7,674 bases of DNA from Bifidobacteriaceae bacterium (lineage in GTDB: Bacteria; Actinomycetota; Actinomycetes; Actinomycetales; WQXJ01). The notes below the pieces were generated by a model. It was not told the DNA's origin. It was given only the letters and a program-made list of their open reading frames with translations, and did not search any database. The stretch covers positions 1 through 7,674 of the forward strand of contig JAIRXV010000341.1 in assembly GCA_031268115.1 (NCBI GenBank). Direction: 5' to 3'. This document shows, piece by piece, positions 1 to 6,026 of the stretch (position 1 is the stretch's first letter; each line of letters opens with the position of its first letter). The translations under genes were made by a program, and so were the position numbers.

Positions 1-293
1 GTGCCACCGTTGAGGCGGTTGGCTTGCGGGTGGGCAGTCTCAGCGGCGCCGTCCCCGACGCCCTGCTCGGGGCCTGGCCAATCGCCATCGCCGGGACGCC
101 ACTTAGCGGCGCCAGGCTCGACATTGAGGAGGTTGAGGCCGCTGTCTGGTGCGCGGCATGCGCGTCCGAGCGGGCCATCGATCACTTCTACGCCCTGACC
201 TGTCCGGTTTGCGGCACCGCCACAGGGCACTTGGTCCGCGGCCGGGAATTCCAGGTGGTCTACGCCGACCTGGACACTACACCCCAACGCTAG
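1..293 (+). CDS. hypA: Hydrogenase nickel-incorporation protein HypA (3' part only)
   Basis: HypA is a small zinc- and nickel-binding chaperone that, with HypB, delivers nickel to the active site of the hydrogenase large subunit in the cytoplasm. Only the C-terminal part is present. The reading frame is open from base 3 and ends with TAG at 291-293; the nickel-binding N-terminus (Met-His) lies before the window. The visible part has the family pattern: a VGSLSG stretch followed by PDAL, then GTPLSGARLDIEEVEA, then the zinc site made of two CxxC motifs (CAAC and CPVC), then G-RE-QV near the end. A TTG at base 24 could be read as a start but lies inside the conserved fold, so the gene is taken as truncated by the window edge. 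It points toward the hydrogenase operon and stops 10 bases short of hyaD, tail to tail. The identity is quite safe from the motif order and the hydrogenase context. Confidence 0.87.
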   Translation, partial: ATVEAVGLRVGSLSGAVPDALLGAWPIAIAGTPLSGARLDIEEVEAAVWCAACASERAIDHFYALTCPVCGTATGHLVRGREFQVVYADLDTTPQR

Positions 294-303
294 GCCCCCC
301 ACG

Positions 304-774
304 TCACGCCGCCAGCCAGCCGTCGATGACGGCACACGCCTCAGCGCGGGCCACCGTCACGGAGCGCGAAACCTGGGAGGTTAGACCGAGCCGCAGCTCG
401 ATCGCTCCGGGCACCACGCCGACTACCTCGACCGCGCGCGGCTCGCGGCCGAGCAAGCGCGCCGCGGCAAGGACGTCGCGAAGGCCGACCTGGTGCGGTG
501 AGATGGCCCCTGCCAGCAGGCGCGGCAGATGCTCGCCGCTCAGCCGGACCACCGTCCCGGGCTCTGTCCCCGCTACCGCGTCGAGCACAAGCAGACGCTC
601 GGCGTCTTCGATTTCGGGCAACAGCTCCATTCCGCCGGTTCCCCCGTCGATGTACTCGATGCGCGGGTCCGGCCGCGCCGCGCGAGTGGACGCCAGCAAC
701 TCTAGGCCCACGCCGTCATCGCCCATGATCGGGTTGCCGATCCCCAGGACGATGACGGCCGGGCGCGGCCTCAT
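304..774 (-). CDS. hyaD: [NiFe]-hydrogenase maturation endopeptidase (HyaD/HybD family)
   Basis: This 156-residue protein is the endopeptidase that removes the C-terminal tail of the large subunit once nickel is in place, the final step before the subunit pairs with HyaA. The start is ATG at 774. It shares ATGA with the stop of hyaC, and MRPRPAVIVLGIGNP is the typical N-terminus of the family; the frame stays open far upstream, but that part is antisense-quality sequence over hyaC and is excluded. Family landmarks are GIGNPIMGDDGVG at residues 11-23, DGGTGGMELL at 43-52, LDA at 64-66 and SPHQVGL at 92-98. By alignment to E. coli HybD (Glu16, Asp62, His93), the nickel-sensing ligands are Asp20, Asp65 and His94. 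Its length is normal for the family. It is the last gene of the operon, which fits its substrate being HyaB two genes upstream. Confidence 0.93.
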   Translation of the reverse strand: MRPRPAVIVLGIGNPIMGDDGVGLELLASTRAARPDPRIEYIDGGTGGMELLPEIEDAERLLVLDAVAGTEPGTVVRLSGEHLPRLLAGAISPHQVGLRDVLAAARLLGREPRAVEVVGVVPGAIELRLGLTSQVSRSVTVARAEACAVIDGWLAA

Positions 775-1976
775 CCGATCTCCGGGGCGTCCACGGGTTT
801 GGCACCGCGACGCAGCCACACTCCACCGTTGATCATGGAGGAAATGCCGCCGTGGCGTTCGAGAGAATCGGCCCGGACCGCCAGGTACACGTGGATTATG
901 ACGAACATCCACAACGCAAACATCATCATCGTGTGGAAGAGGCGCAGACTCGGCGCGCCGACGATATGCACCGGCGTGGCGACGACTTGCCAAAATGGGC
1001 TGGATTGGTGATACAGCGAGTACAGGGCGAAACCAGTGATCATTTGCACTCCGCACGCGCAATATAGCGCGGCGTATGTAAGCTGCTGCAACGGATTGTG
1101 TGCCACGTAAAGCGGCGAATCCTCTTTGATGAGAGCGTAATGCTGGATCACGCGCCCAAGGTTGCGCAGGTCGCGCTTGGATTTGATAGGCCACCATTCG
1201 GTCCAGCGCAGATGGCGGTCGCGGGACACAAACGCGGAGACCACGCGGGTGAGTCCCACCACCACCCACGTGAATGCCGCGGTGAAATGGATGAATCGGA
1301 TGACGCCCATCAAATATCCCGTTTGGGCTCCAGCGTGGGCCTCGGGACCGAAGAACGGATCCATTATCAGGTAGCCAGTGCAACTCAACGTGAAGACGAT
1401 GGCGACGTTCAGCCAATGTTGGAAACGCAGCGAAGCGGACCACACCTCGACCCTGGCCCACGTGGACGGCCCGGACCGGTCGATTGGGCGCGGCCGACCG
1501 ACGCCGACATCGACAAAACCTTGGAACCGGAACTCGCCCACCTCGTCGTTCGGACCGACCGGCGCCGTTGCTACCGCCAGCGGCCGCCAGCCGCGCCGCC
1601 CAACCCAGGCGGCGTTGCGCCGCACCAGGCCGCGGTCCTTACGCGAGACCGTGGAGTTGGCCAAGACGGCCTCAATGGACCCGCGCATCGCGACGACATC
1701 GGCGGTCGAACCGTCTTCCAAGGAGAAACCCCGGATCATGGTCAGGGCGTAACGGCGTTCGCGGGTGGCCGGATCGACGTCTTCGGCGGCGATATCGCGG
1801 GCTTCGAGGTCCGGTCGGTCCCCTCGGATCGCCGCGCCCAAGGCCACGTCCACAACATCGGTCGATGCGGCCGGTGCGGCCGCCGCGAGCGCAAGGATTC
1901 GGCCTTCGCTGAGTTCCCGAACCGTGAAGACTCCGCCTATGCTGACGGGCGCCTGGCCCGCCAGGGCCGCGGTCAC
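771..1976 (-). CDS. hyaC: Hydrogenase b-type cytochrome subunit with an N-terminal P-type-ATPase N-domain-like module
   Basis: The C-terminal half (residues about 176-395) is the di-heme cytochrome b that anchors the hydrogenase and hands electrons to quinone. It has four hydrophobic helices (roughly 188-205, 223-246, 299-322, 346-367). Four histidines (187, 230, 348, 362) are spaced like the heme ligands of Wolinella HydC (25, 67, 186, 200), and a HNPLQQLTYA stretch starts at 293. The protein has 401 residues, while the family is usually about 220-250. The extra N-terminus (about 10-165) reads as a P-type ATPase nucleotide-binding domain: GRILALAAAAPAAST at 25-39, R-R-ALT around 74-79, VVAMRGSIEAVL at 94-105 in place of V-KGAPE-IL, RRGWRPLAVA at 127-136 and FRFQGFVDV near 149-157. 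No DKTGT or hinge motif is present. The start is GTG at 1976, overlapping the hyaB stop as GTGA; the extension is therefore co-linear and translationally coupled. The cytochrome call is firm; the N-domain relation is from pattern reading only. Confidence 0.9.
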   Translation of the reverse strand: MTAALAGQAPVSIGGVFTVRELSEGRILALAAAAPAASTDVVDVALGAAIRGDRPDLEARDIAAEDVDPATRERRYALTMIRGFSLEDGSTADVVAMRGSIEAVLANSTVSRKDRGLVRRNAAWVGRRGWRPLAVATAPVGPNDEVGEFRFQGFVDVGVGRPRPIDRSGPSTWARVEVWSASLRFQHWLNVAIVFTLSCTGYLIMDPFFGPEAHAGAQTGYLMGVIRFIHFTAAFTWVVVGLTRVVSAFVSRDRHLRWTEWWPIKSKRDLRNLGRVIQHYALIKEDSPLYVAHNPLQQLTYAALYCACGVQMITGFALYSLYHQSSPFWQVVATPVHIVGAPSLRLFHTMMMFALWMFVIIHVYLAVRADSLERHGGISSMINGGVWLRRGAKPVDAPEIG

Positions 1977-3712
1977 GAGGTCACCGCCTCGAGTTCCTCC
2001 GCGCTGGAATCCAAGACGTGCACGGCGCAGGACATGCACGGGTCGAACGAGTGAATGGTGCGCAGCGGTTCGAGCGGTTGCGACGGATCGGCCAAAGGAT
2101 GCAGCCCGTTGCCGGCCAGCGATTCCTCGTACGGGCCCTGTTGGCCTTGGGCGTCCCGCCCCCCCGCCAGCCAAGTCGTGGGCACCACGGCCTGGTAGTG
2201 GGACACGGCGCCGCCATCGATGGCGACCCAATGGCTGAGGTTGCCTCGCGCCACCTCAACGAACGAGACTCCGGTGGCGTGGTCCGGCCACGAGTCGGGC
2301 GCCCAGCGTGAGGCGTCGAAGACTTCGATATCGCCGCCCCTCAGCTTCTTTGCGAAGGTGGGGAAGGTCTCATTGGCCAGTATTTCCGCGGAGGTGAGGC
2401 ATTCGACGGCGCGGGCCAGGGTGCGGCCGGCCGTGGAGTTCAACTGGTCGAGGGAAATACCAAGGGTGGCGGCGGCATCGTCCACGATTTGTTTCGTGCG
2501 TTCATGGCCCTGGGCGTAGGCGAGCAGCACCCGCGCCACCGGCCCCACCTGCACCGCCTTGCCGTCGTAGCGTGGGGCCTTGCACCACGTGTATTCGGGG
2601 TTGTCGGCGAGCCACGTGTAGGGCGGGGTTGGGCCCGTGTATGCGACCGTTGTTTCGCCTCGGTCCGGGGTTAAACCCACATCGCCGTCTTCATAGGAGT
2701 ACCAGGCCGATGACGCCCATTCGGCGATCTTGGTCAGATCGAACGGATGAACCGTGGCCAGGTCCCCGTCGAGCAGCACACCGGGCCTTACGGCGGTGTG
2801 GGCGCTGGACAGAGTCGAGGTAGCTGGATCGCCCGCGAAGGTCGCGCCAGCCATCCCAACAGCCAGGAAATTGGGTTGTGCCGCCCCAATATCGAAATAG
2901 TCCTTATACACCCCGACGATGGCGAGCGCGTCCGGTACGTAGCAGGTCCCCACGAATTCGACGGATTCGGCGATCCAATCCTGGATCTGGTCGATCTGGA
3001 CTTGGTTGATCGATTCGGAATGGTTTGGGTCTATGGTGCAGGCCATGCCGCCCACGAGGAAGTTCGGGTGCGGATTCTTGCCCCCGAACACGGTCCCGAC
3101 CCGGATCATGGAACGCTGGAACTCCAAAGCGTCCAGGTAGTGCGCCACGGCCATGAGGTCGGCTTCTGGCGGTAGGCGATAGTCGGGGTGGTCCCAGTAG
3201 CCGCCGGTGAAGATGCTCAACTGACCGGAATCGAGGATGGCCCGCACCGTGTCGCGGACCGCTGTCATGCGTTCCAGGGTGTTGCCCTTCCAGGTGGAGC
3301 CGATCTGCCGAGCGAATTCGACGGCCGCCGCTGGGTCCGCCGTGGCCGCCGCCGCAACGTTGACGAAATCGAGCGCGTGCAGGTGGTAGAAGTGGATCAC
3401 GTGATCCTGTATCTCCTGCGACGCCAGAACCATGTCCCGGATCAGGCGGGCCTGAGGCGGCGGGTTGGAGCCGATCGCGTTCTCCACGGCCGATATCGAC
3501 GCTATCGCGTGAACGGACGTGCAGACTCCGCAAATGCGTTGGACAAACGCCCACACATCGCGCGGATCGCGCCCGGTCACAATCTCTTCCAAGCCACGGA
3601 ACTGGGTGGTCTCGCTCCATGCCCGAGCGATTTTGCCGGCATCGGACTCGATTTCGATCCGAAGGTGGCCCTCAATGCGAGTCAAGGGGTCTATGACAAC
3701 GCGTTCGGCCAT
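1973..3712 (-). CDS. hyaB: Uptake [NiFe]-hydrogenase large subunit
   Basis: This 579-residue protein carries the Ni-Fe(CN)2CO active site that splits H2. The four nickel-binding cysteines are visible in two motifs: RICGVCTSVHAIAS at 59-72 (Cys61, Cys64) near the N-terminus and FDPCMSCAVH at 556-565 (Cys559, Cys562) near the C-terminus. Residue Glu14 in RIEGH belongs to the conserved N-terminal motif. In this family maturation cuts after the His of DPCxxCxxH, here His565, which would release the last 14 residues (VLDSSAEELEAVTS). The length and motif spelling fit group 1 membrane-bound uptake enzymes. The start is ATG at 3712, preceded by a strong GGAGGAGT ribosome-binding site embedded in the last codons of hyaA, 3 bases away. 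The stop overlaps the hyaC start. It has no signal of its own, because it is exported by riding on the Tat signal of HyaA. Confidence 0.97.
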   Translation of the reverse strand: MAERVVIDPLTRIEGHLRIEIESDAGKIARAWSETTQFRGLEEIVTGRDPRDVWAFVQRICGVCTSVHAIASISAVENAIGSNPPPQARLIRDMVLASQEIQDHVIHFYHLHALDFVNVAAAATADPAAAVEFARQIGSTWKGNTLERMTAVRDTVRAILDSGQLSIFTGGYWDHPDYRLPPEADLMAVAHYLDALEFQRSMIRVGTVFGGKNPHPNFLVGGMACTIDPNHSESINQVQIDQIQDWIAESVEFVGTCYVPDALAIVGVYKDYFDIGAAQPNFLAVGMAGATFAGDPATSTLSSAHTAVRPGVLLDGDLATVHPFDLTKIAEWASSAWYSYEDGDVGLTPDRGETTVAYTGPTPPYTWLADNPEYTWCKAPRYDGKAVQVGPVARVLLAYAQGHERTKQIVDDAAATLGISLDQLNSTAGRTLARAVECLTSAEILANETFPTFAKKLRGGDIEVFDASRWAPDSWPDHATGVSFVEVARGNLSHWVAIDGGAVSHYQAVVPTTWLAGGRDAQGQQGPYEESLAGNGLHPLADPSQPLEPLRTIHSFDPCMSCAVHVLDSSAEELEAVTS

Positions 3713-3715
3713 GGT

Positions 3716-4867
3716 TCACTCCTCCGTTCCAGCGGGATCGTCGCCGAAGGCGTTCAACGGTTCGGCCGCCTCAGTCTTGCGGGCGGTGGCGTGGCGCACC
3801 GCCGTGGCGCCGGCGTGGATCGCAACCCCCGCGACCGTGGCTCCCACCAGGCCCCAGCCGATCTTCTCCGCAGTGCCCTCCACGCCGAAACCGCGGACGT
3901 TCGGCAGCACGCGATAGAACGGGGTGAAACGGTCGAAGAAATGCCTCTCGGTGCAGCCGATGCACGGATGCCCGGCGCCGATGGGCCAGCTGGTGTGAAG
4001 GTTCCATTGGAAAATCGGGCAGGCACTGAACGTGCTCGGGCCCTTGCAGCCCATTTCGTACAGGCACCAGCCGTTGCGGGCCGCTTCGTCGTCGAACGTG
4101 CGGACGTACTGTCCGGCGTCGAAATGTGGGCGGCGGGGACACGAATCGTGGATGCGCTGATCGTAAGCGAACAGTGGGCGGCCTTCGGCGTCCGTCTGGG
4201 GAACGTCATCGTGCGCGAGAAGGTACGCGACCGTCGCGGTGATGACCTCGCCTATGGGCGGGCAACCGGCAACGTTGATGACTGGCCTGTCCCGGATGAT
4301 CTCGTCCACGCCCACCGCCCCCGTCGGGTTGGGGCGGGAGGCCTGAACCGAGCCCCACACCGCGCACGCGCCCACGGCGAGGATGGCGGTGGCGTTCTCG
4401 GCCGACGCCCGCAACACCTGCTCCGCGGACTCCCCGCCGATGGTGCAATAGATCCCGTTGTCCTTCAGCGGGATCGAGCCGTTGACCACAAGGATGTGCG
4501 GTTCGGCGTTCGTGGCGGCCAGTGCCTTGTTGGCGGCATCGCCTGAGGCGGCCATGACCAGTTCGTTGTAGTTGACCGAAAGGAGCTTCAACACCACCTC
4601 CTCCACGGTGGTGCCGCCCGAGCGCAGGGTGGATTCCATGCAACCCGTGCATTCCTGCAACTGGAGCCACACGACATTCGGTTTGGTCACCGCGGCCAGC
4701 TTGTCGGCGATCTGTTCGGCGCTGGCCTTGGGCGCGCCCGCCGCGCCGCCAGCGAAGATGCCCGCCAGGACACCGCAGAAAGCCAGGAACTCTCGTCGGG
4801 TGACGCCCGCTCGTTTGAGGTTTTCCCCAAGGGTGGGAGCCTGCCAGGCGTCCGGGTGATACGGCAT
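3716..4867 (-). CDS. hyaA: Uptake [NiFe]-hydrogenase small subunit, Tat-exported
   Basis: This 383-residue subunit wires electrons from the active site through three iron-sulfur clusters to cytochrome b. A twin-arginine signal, TRREFLAFCG at 23-32, is followed by a hydrophobic stretch and a likely cleavage after ASA at 48-50. Proximal cluster ligands are Cys73 and Cys76 in ECTGC, Cys168 in GAC and Cys202 in AGCPP. Distal cluster candidates are His240, Cys243, Cys268 and Cys274; medial cluster candidates are Cys283, Cys302 and Cys305. Residues 336-358 form the usual C-terminal membrane helix, followed by a short polar tail. The two extra cysteines of oxygen-tolerant enzymes (Cys19 and Cys120 in R. 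eutropha HoxK) are replaced by Gly75 and Ser173, so a standard [4Fe-4S] proximal cluster is expected. The start is ATG at 4867, with GAGGT 4 bases upstream. It is the first gene of the operon. Confidence 0.97.
   Translation of the reverse strand: MPYHPDAWQAPTLGENLKRAGVTRREFLAFCGVLAGIFAGGAAGAPKASAEQIADKLAAVTKPNVVWLQLQECTGCMESTLRSGGTTVEEVVLKLLSVNYNELVMAASGDAANKALAATNAEPHILVVNGSIPLKDNGIYCTIGGESAEQVLRASAENATAILAVGACAVWGSVQASRPNPTGAVGVDEIIRDRPVINVAGCPPIGEVITATVAYLLAHDDVPQTDAEGRPLFAYDQRIHDSCPRRPHFDAGQYVRTFDDEAARNGWCLYEMGCKGPSTFSACPIFQWNLHTSWPIGAGHPCIGCTERHFFDRFTPFYRVLPNVRGFGVEGTAEKIGWGLVGATVAGVAIHAGATAVRHATARKTEAAEPLNAFGDDPAGTEE
3718..3725 (-). promoter_or_regulatory. Ribosome-binding site of hyaB inside the hyaA stop region
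   Basis: On the minus strand this reads GGAGGAGT, a near-perfect Shine-Dalgarno sequence 5 bases before the hyaB ATG. It is built from the last two Glu codons of hyaA and the start of its stop codon. Termination on hyaA would leave ribosomes directly on this site, which fits equal production of the two paired subunits. Confidence 0.8.
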
Positions 4868-4964
4868 TGGACCTCACCTTCTCGTCGTGGCATCAGGTCA
4901 GGGCGCACCCGAATACCGAGGCCAAGGACGGGATCTTGCGATGCCCCGTCGCAGCGATGGCCCG

Positions 4965-4970
4965 ATGATA
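4965..4970 (-). promoter_or_regulatory. Possible -10 element for the hydrogenase operon
   Basis: On the minus strand this hexamer reads TATCAT, close to the TATAAT consensus and the most AT-rich stretch upstream of hyaA. It lies about 98 bases before the hyaA start. No TTGACA-like -35 sits at 16-18 bases upstream, so either an activator or another sigma factor would be needed, or the match is chance. Confidence 0.25.
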
Positions 4971-4982
4971 GCGTGTCTTGCC

Positions 4983-5037
4983 CGTCTCGGCGTGGTACGC
5001 CACACATTGGTGTGGGTGGGGCCTTGGTCCCGAGACG
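4983..5037. repeat. Nested inverted repeats upstream of the secreted-protein gene
   Basis: Three inverted repeats are stacked here. The outer pair is CGTCTCGG (4983-4990) with CCGAGACG (5030-5037), a perfect 8-base match. Inside it lies CCACAC-ATTG-GTGTGG (5000-5015), a perfect 6-base stem with a 4-base loop. A competing hairpin GTGG-TACG-CCAC (4992-5003) uses the same CCAC and has a UNCG-type loop if transcribed on the plus strand. The two inner hairpins cannot form together. The block ends 16 bases before the ATG at 5054, so it could be a regulator-binding site or a folded leader. The repeats are read directly from the sequence; the role is inferred. Confidence 0.5.
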
Positions 5038-5053
5038 TGCCAAACTACTGCCC

Positions 5054-5992
5054 ATGCGCAAACTTACGACACTTTTCGGGGCTGGTGCCCTGGCTGCATC
5101 GTTGATCGTCGGGACTACGACGGCCGCAGCGAATCCTCAGGTGGACGTATACCAAGCCAAGACCAAATCGTCGATGTCGGTAAAGGCGTCGGCAACCTCG
5201 TTTGTCCAGGGCAAGAGCCCAGTCAAATTGACCGCGACCGTCAAAGCGGGCGGGAAGAGGGCCGCGGGTACCGTGACCTTCTACGACGGAAAGAAGAAGC
5301 TCAAGGCGGTCAAGCTCAAGGCCGGCAAGGCGGCGTACACCCTGCCCGCGTCCCTCAGCGTGGGGACACACAAGATCAGGGCTACGTACAAGCCCAAGTC
5401 TCCCAAGGTCCGCGCCGTGTCGAAGAACACCTCGGTTCAGGTCTTCTCGCTTTCGTTGGTTCTCGATAACACGGCGTACACGGTGTACCTCGACAACTAT
5501 GTTGCCATCGGGTACCACGCCAAGTTCACGGGTCGCGTGCGCTGGCCGTGGATCGATTTCTGGTACGGCGCCTATCGTCCGGGCACCCCCGCGGGCGACA
5601 GGATGCAGGATCTGGAACCATCGGCGGACGGCGGTTTCGACGTGGCGGGCACGTACTGGTGGGACGCGAGCGCGGCCGAAAAGTACGCCAATGCGCCGGG
5701 TGTCTACCCGGTGCAGGCCTCGTTCACGCCATCGTCCAGCGCCGCCGATGCCGTGGCGATCGCGGACTTCACCCTAACCGTCCTTCCGAACACGCTCGAG
5801 GTGGGCACGGGTATTGCGCCTGGCAACTACGCCTTGGCCGACCAGTCGCCCGGTTCGTGCCATTGGGTTTTGGAGCACCCCACTGACTGGTTCAATAGCC
5901 TCCGCGGCGGAGCGAACGCCATCGTGCCCGTGGGCGCCCCGTACACGAAGCTGACGTTCAGCGGTTGCTCAGGCGGTCCAGTGCCGGCCTGA
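5054..5992 (+). CDS. Secreted Ig-like-domain protein of unknown function
   Basis: This is a 312-residue exported protein. It starts with a clear Sec signal peptide: MRKL, then a hydrophobic core, with likely cleavage near Ala26 in TTTAAANPQ. Residues about 38-130 form a lysine-rich Ig-like domain of the bacterial Ig_3-like type (SVKASATSFVQGKSPVKLTA, then GTVTFYDGKKKLKAVKLKAG, then LSVGTHKIRATY). Residues about 131-245 are a second, aromatic-rich domain that I do not recognise (RWPWIDFWYGAY at 163-174, TYWWDAS at 200-206). Residues about 247-307 resemble a small domain in secreted actinobacterial proteins, with the pattern VGTGIAPGNY then CHW then GC. The only two cysteines, 269 and 305, lie in it and probably form a disulfide. 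There is no LPXTG motif or C-terminal membrane helix, so it is likely released or held by binding. ATG at 5054 is chosen for the signal peptide; no ribosome-binding site is visible, so translation may be leaderless. A link to the hydrogenase is not evident. Confidence 0.82.
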   Translation: MRKLTTLFGAGALAASLIVGTTTAAANPQVDVYQAKTKSSMSVKASATSFVQGKSPVKLTATVKAGGKRAAGTVTFYDGKKKLKAVKLKAGKAAYTLPASLSVGTHKIRATYKPKSPKVRAVSKNTSVQVFSLSLVLDNTAYTVYLDNYVAIGYHAKFTGRVRWPWIDFWYGAYRPGTPAGDRMQDLEPSADGGFDVAGTYWWDASAAEKYANAPGVYPVQASFTPSSSAADAVAIADFTLTVLPNTLEVGTGIAPGNYALADQSPGSCHWVLEHPTDWFNSLRGGANAIVPVGAPYTKLTFSGCSGGPVPA

Positions 5993-6012
5993 GTCTCGGC
6001 GTTTGGCGCTTT

Positions 6013-6019
6013 GGAGGAG
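6013..6019 (+). promoter_or_regulatory. Ribosome-binding site of mutM
   Basis: GGAGGAG lies 7 bases before the ATG at 6027. It settles the start of mutM at MPELPE rather than the TTG at 6003, which would place the essential Pro2 inside the chain. The 34-base gap after the upstream gene holds no terminator hairpin that I can see. Confidence 0.85.
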
Positions 6020-6026
6020 TAGAGCG

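Larger units (their letters stand above)
4868..5053. promoter_or_regulatory. Divergent intergenic region between the hydrogenase operon and the secreted-protein gene
   Basis: These 186 bases contain no convincing gene. They separate the start of hyaA (minus strand) from the start of the secreted-protein gene (plus strand), so promoters for both should lie here. The hyaA side has the ribosome-binding site AAGGTGAGG just before its ATG. The other side has no recognisable ribosome-binding site before base 5054. The inverted repeats at 4983-5037 fall in the half nearer the secreted-protein gene. I saw no clear FNR-like or other known regulator site. Confidence 0.65.

Noticed and set aside
294..303. 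Terminator between hypA and hyaD
   Set aside because: The gap is 10 bases and the neighbouring sequence shows no stable GC stem followed by a T run on either strand.
775..1461. Upstream extension of the hyaD reading frame
   Set aside because: The frame is open but overlaps hyaC fully, has Arg/His/Pro-rich composition typical of a shifted frame, and the family N-terminus begins at the ATG at 774.
1098..2054. Plus-strand open frame of 318 codons opposite hyaC
   Set aside because: It is antisense to hyaC and the hyaB end, including conserved heme-ligand codons, has no recognisable motif and no supporting ribosome-binding site.
1977..2231. Upstream extension of hyaC to 2231
   Set aside because: It would overlap the hyaB end, including its catalytic C-terminal motif, and the added 85 residues look like a shifted frame. 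The GTG at 1976 overlapping the hyaB stop is the better start.
3188..4546. Long plus-strand open frame of 452 codons across hyaA and hyaB
   Set aside because: It lies wholly antisense to two firmly identified hydrogenase genes and crosses their junction. Its translation shows no family motif. Long antisense frames are expected in high-GC coding DNA.
4856..5053. Upstream extension of the secreted-protein frame to 4856
   Set aside because: It would put 66 Arg/Pro-rich residues before a clear signal peptide and run over the start of hyaA.
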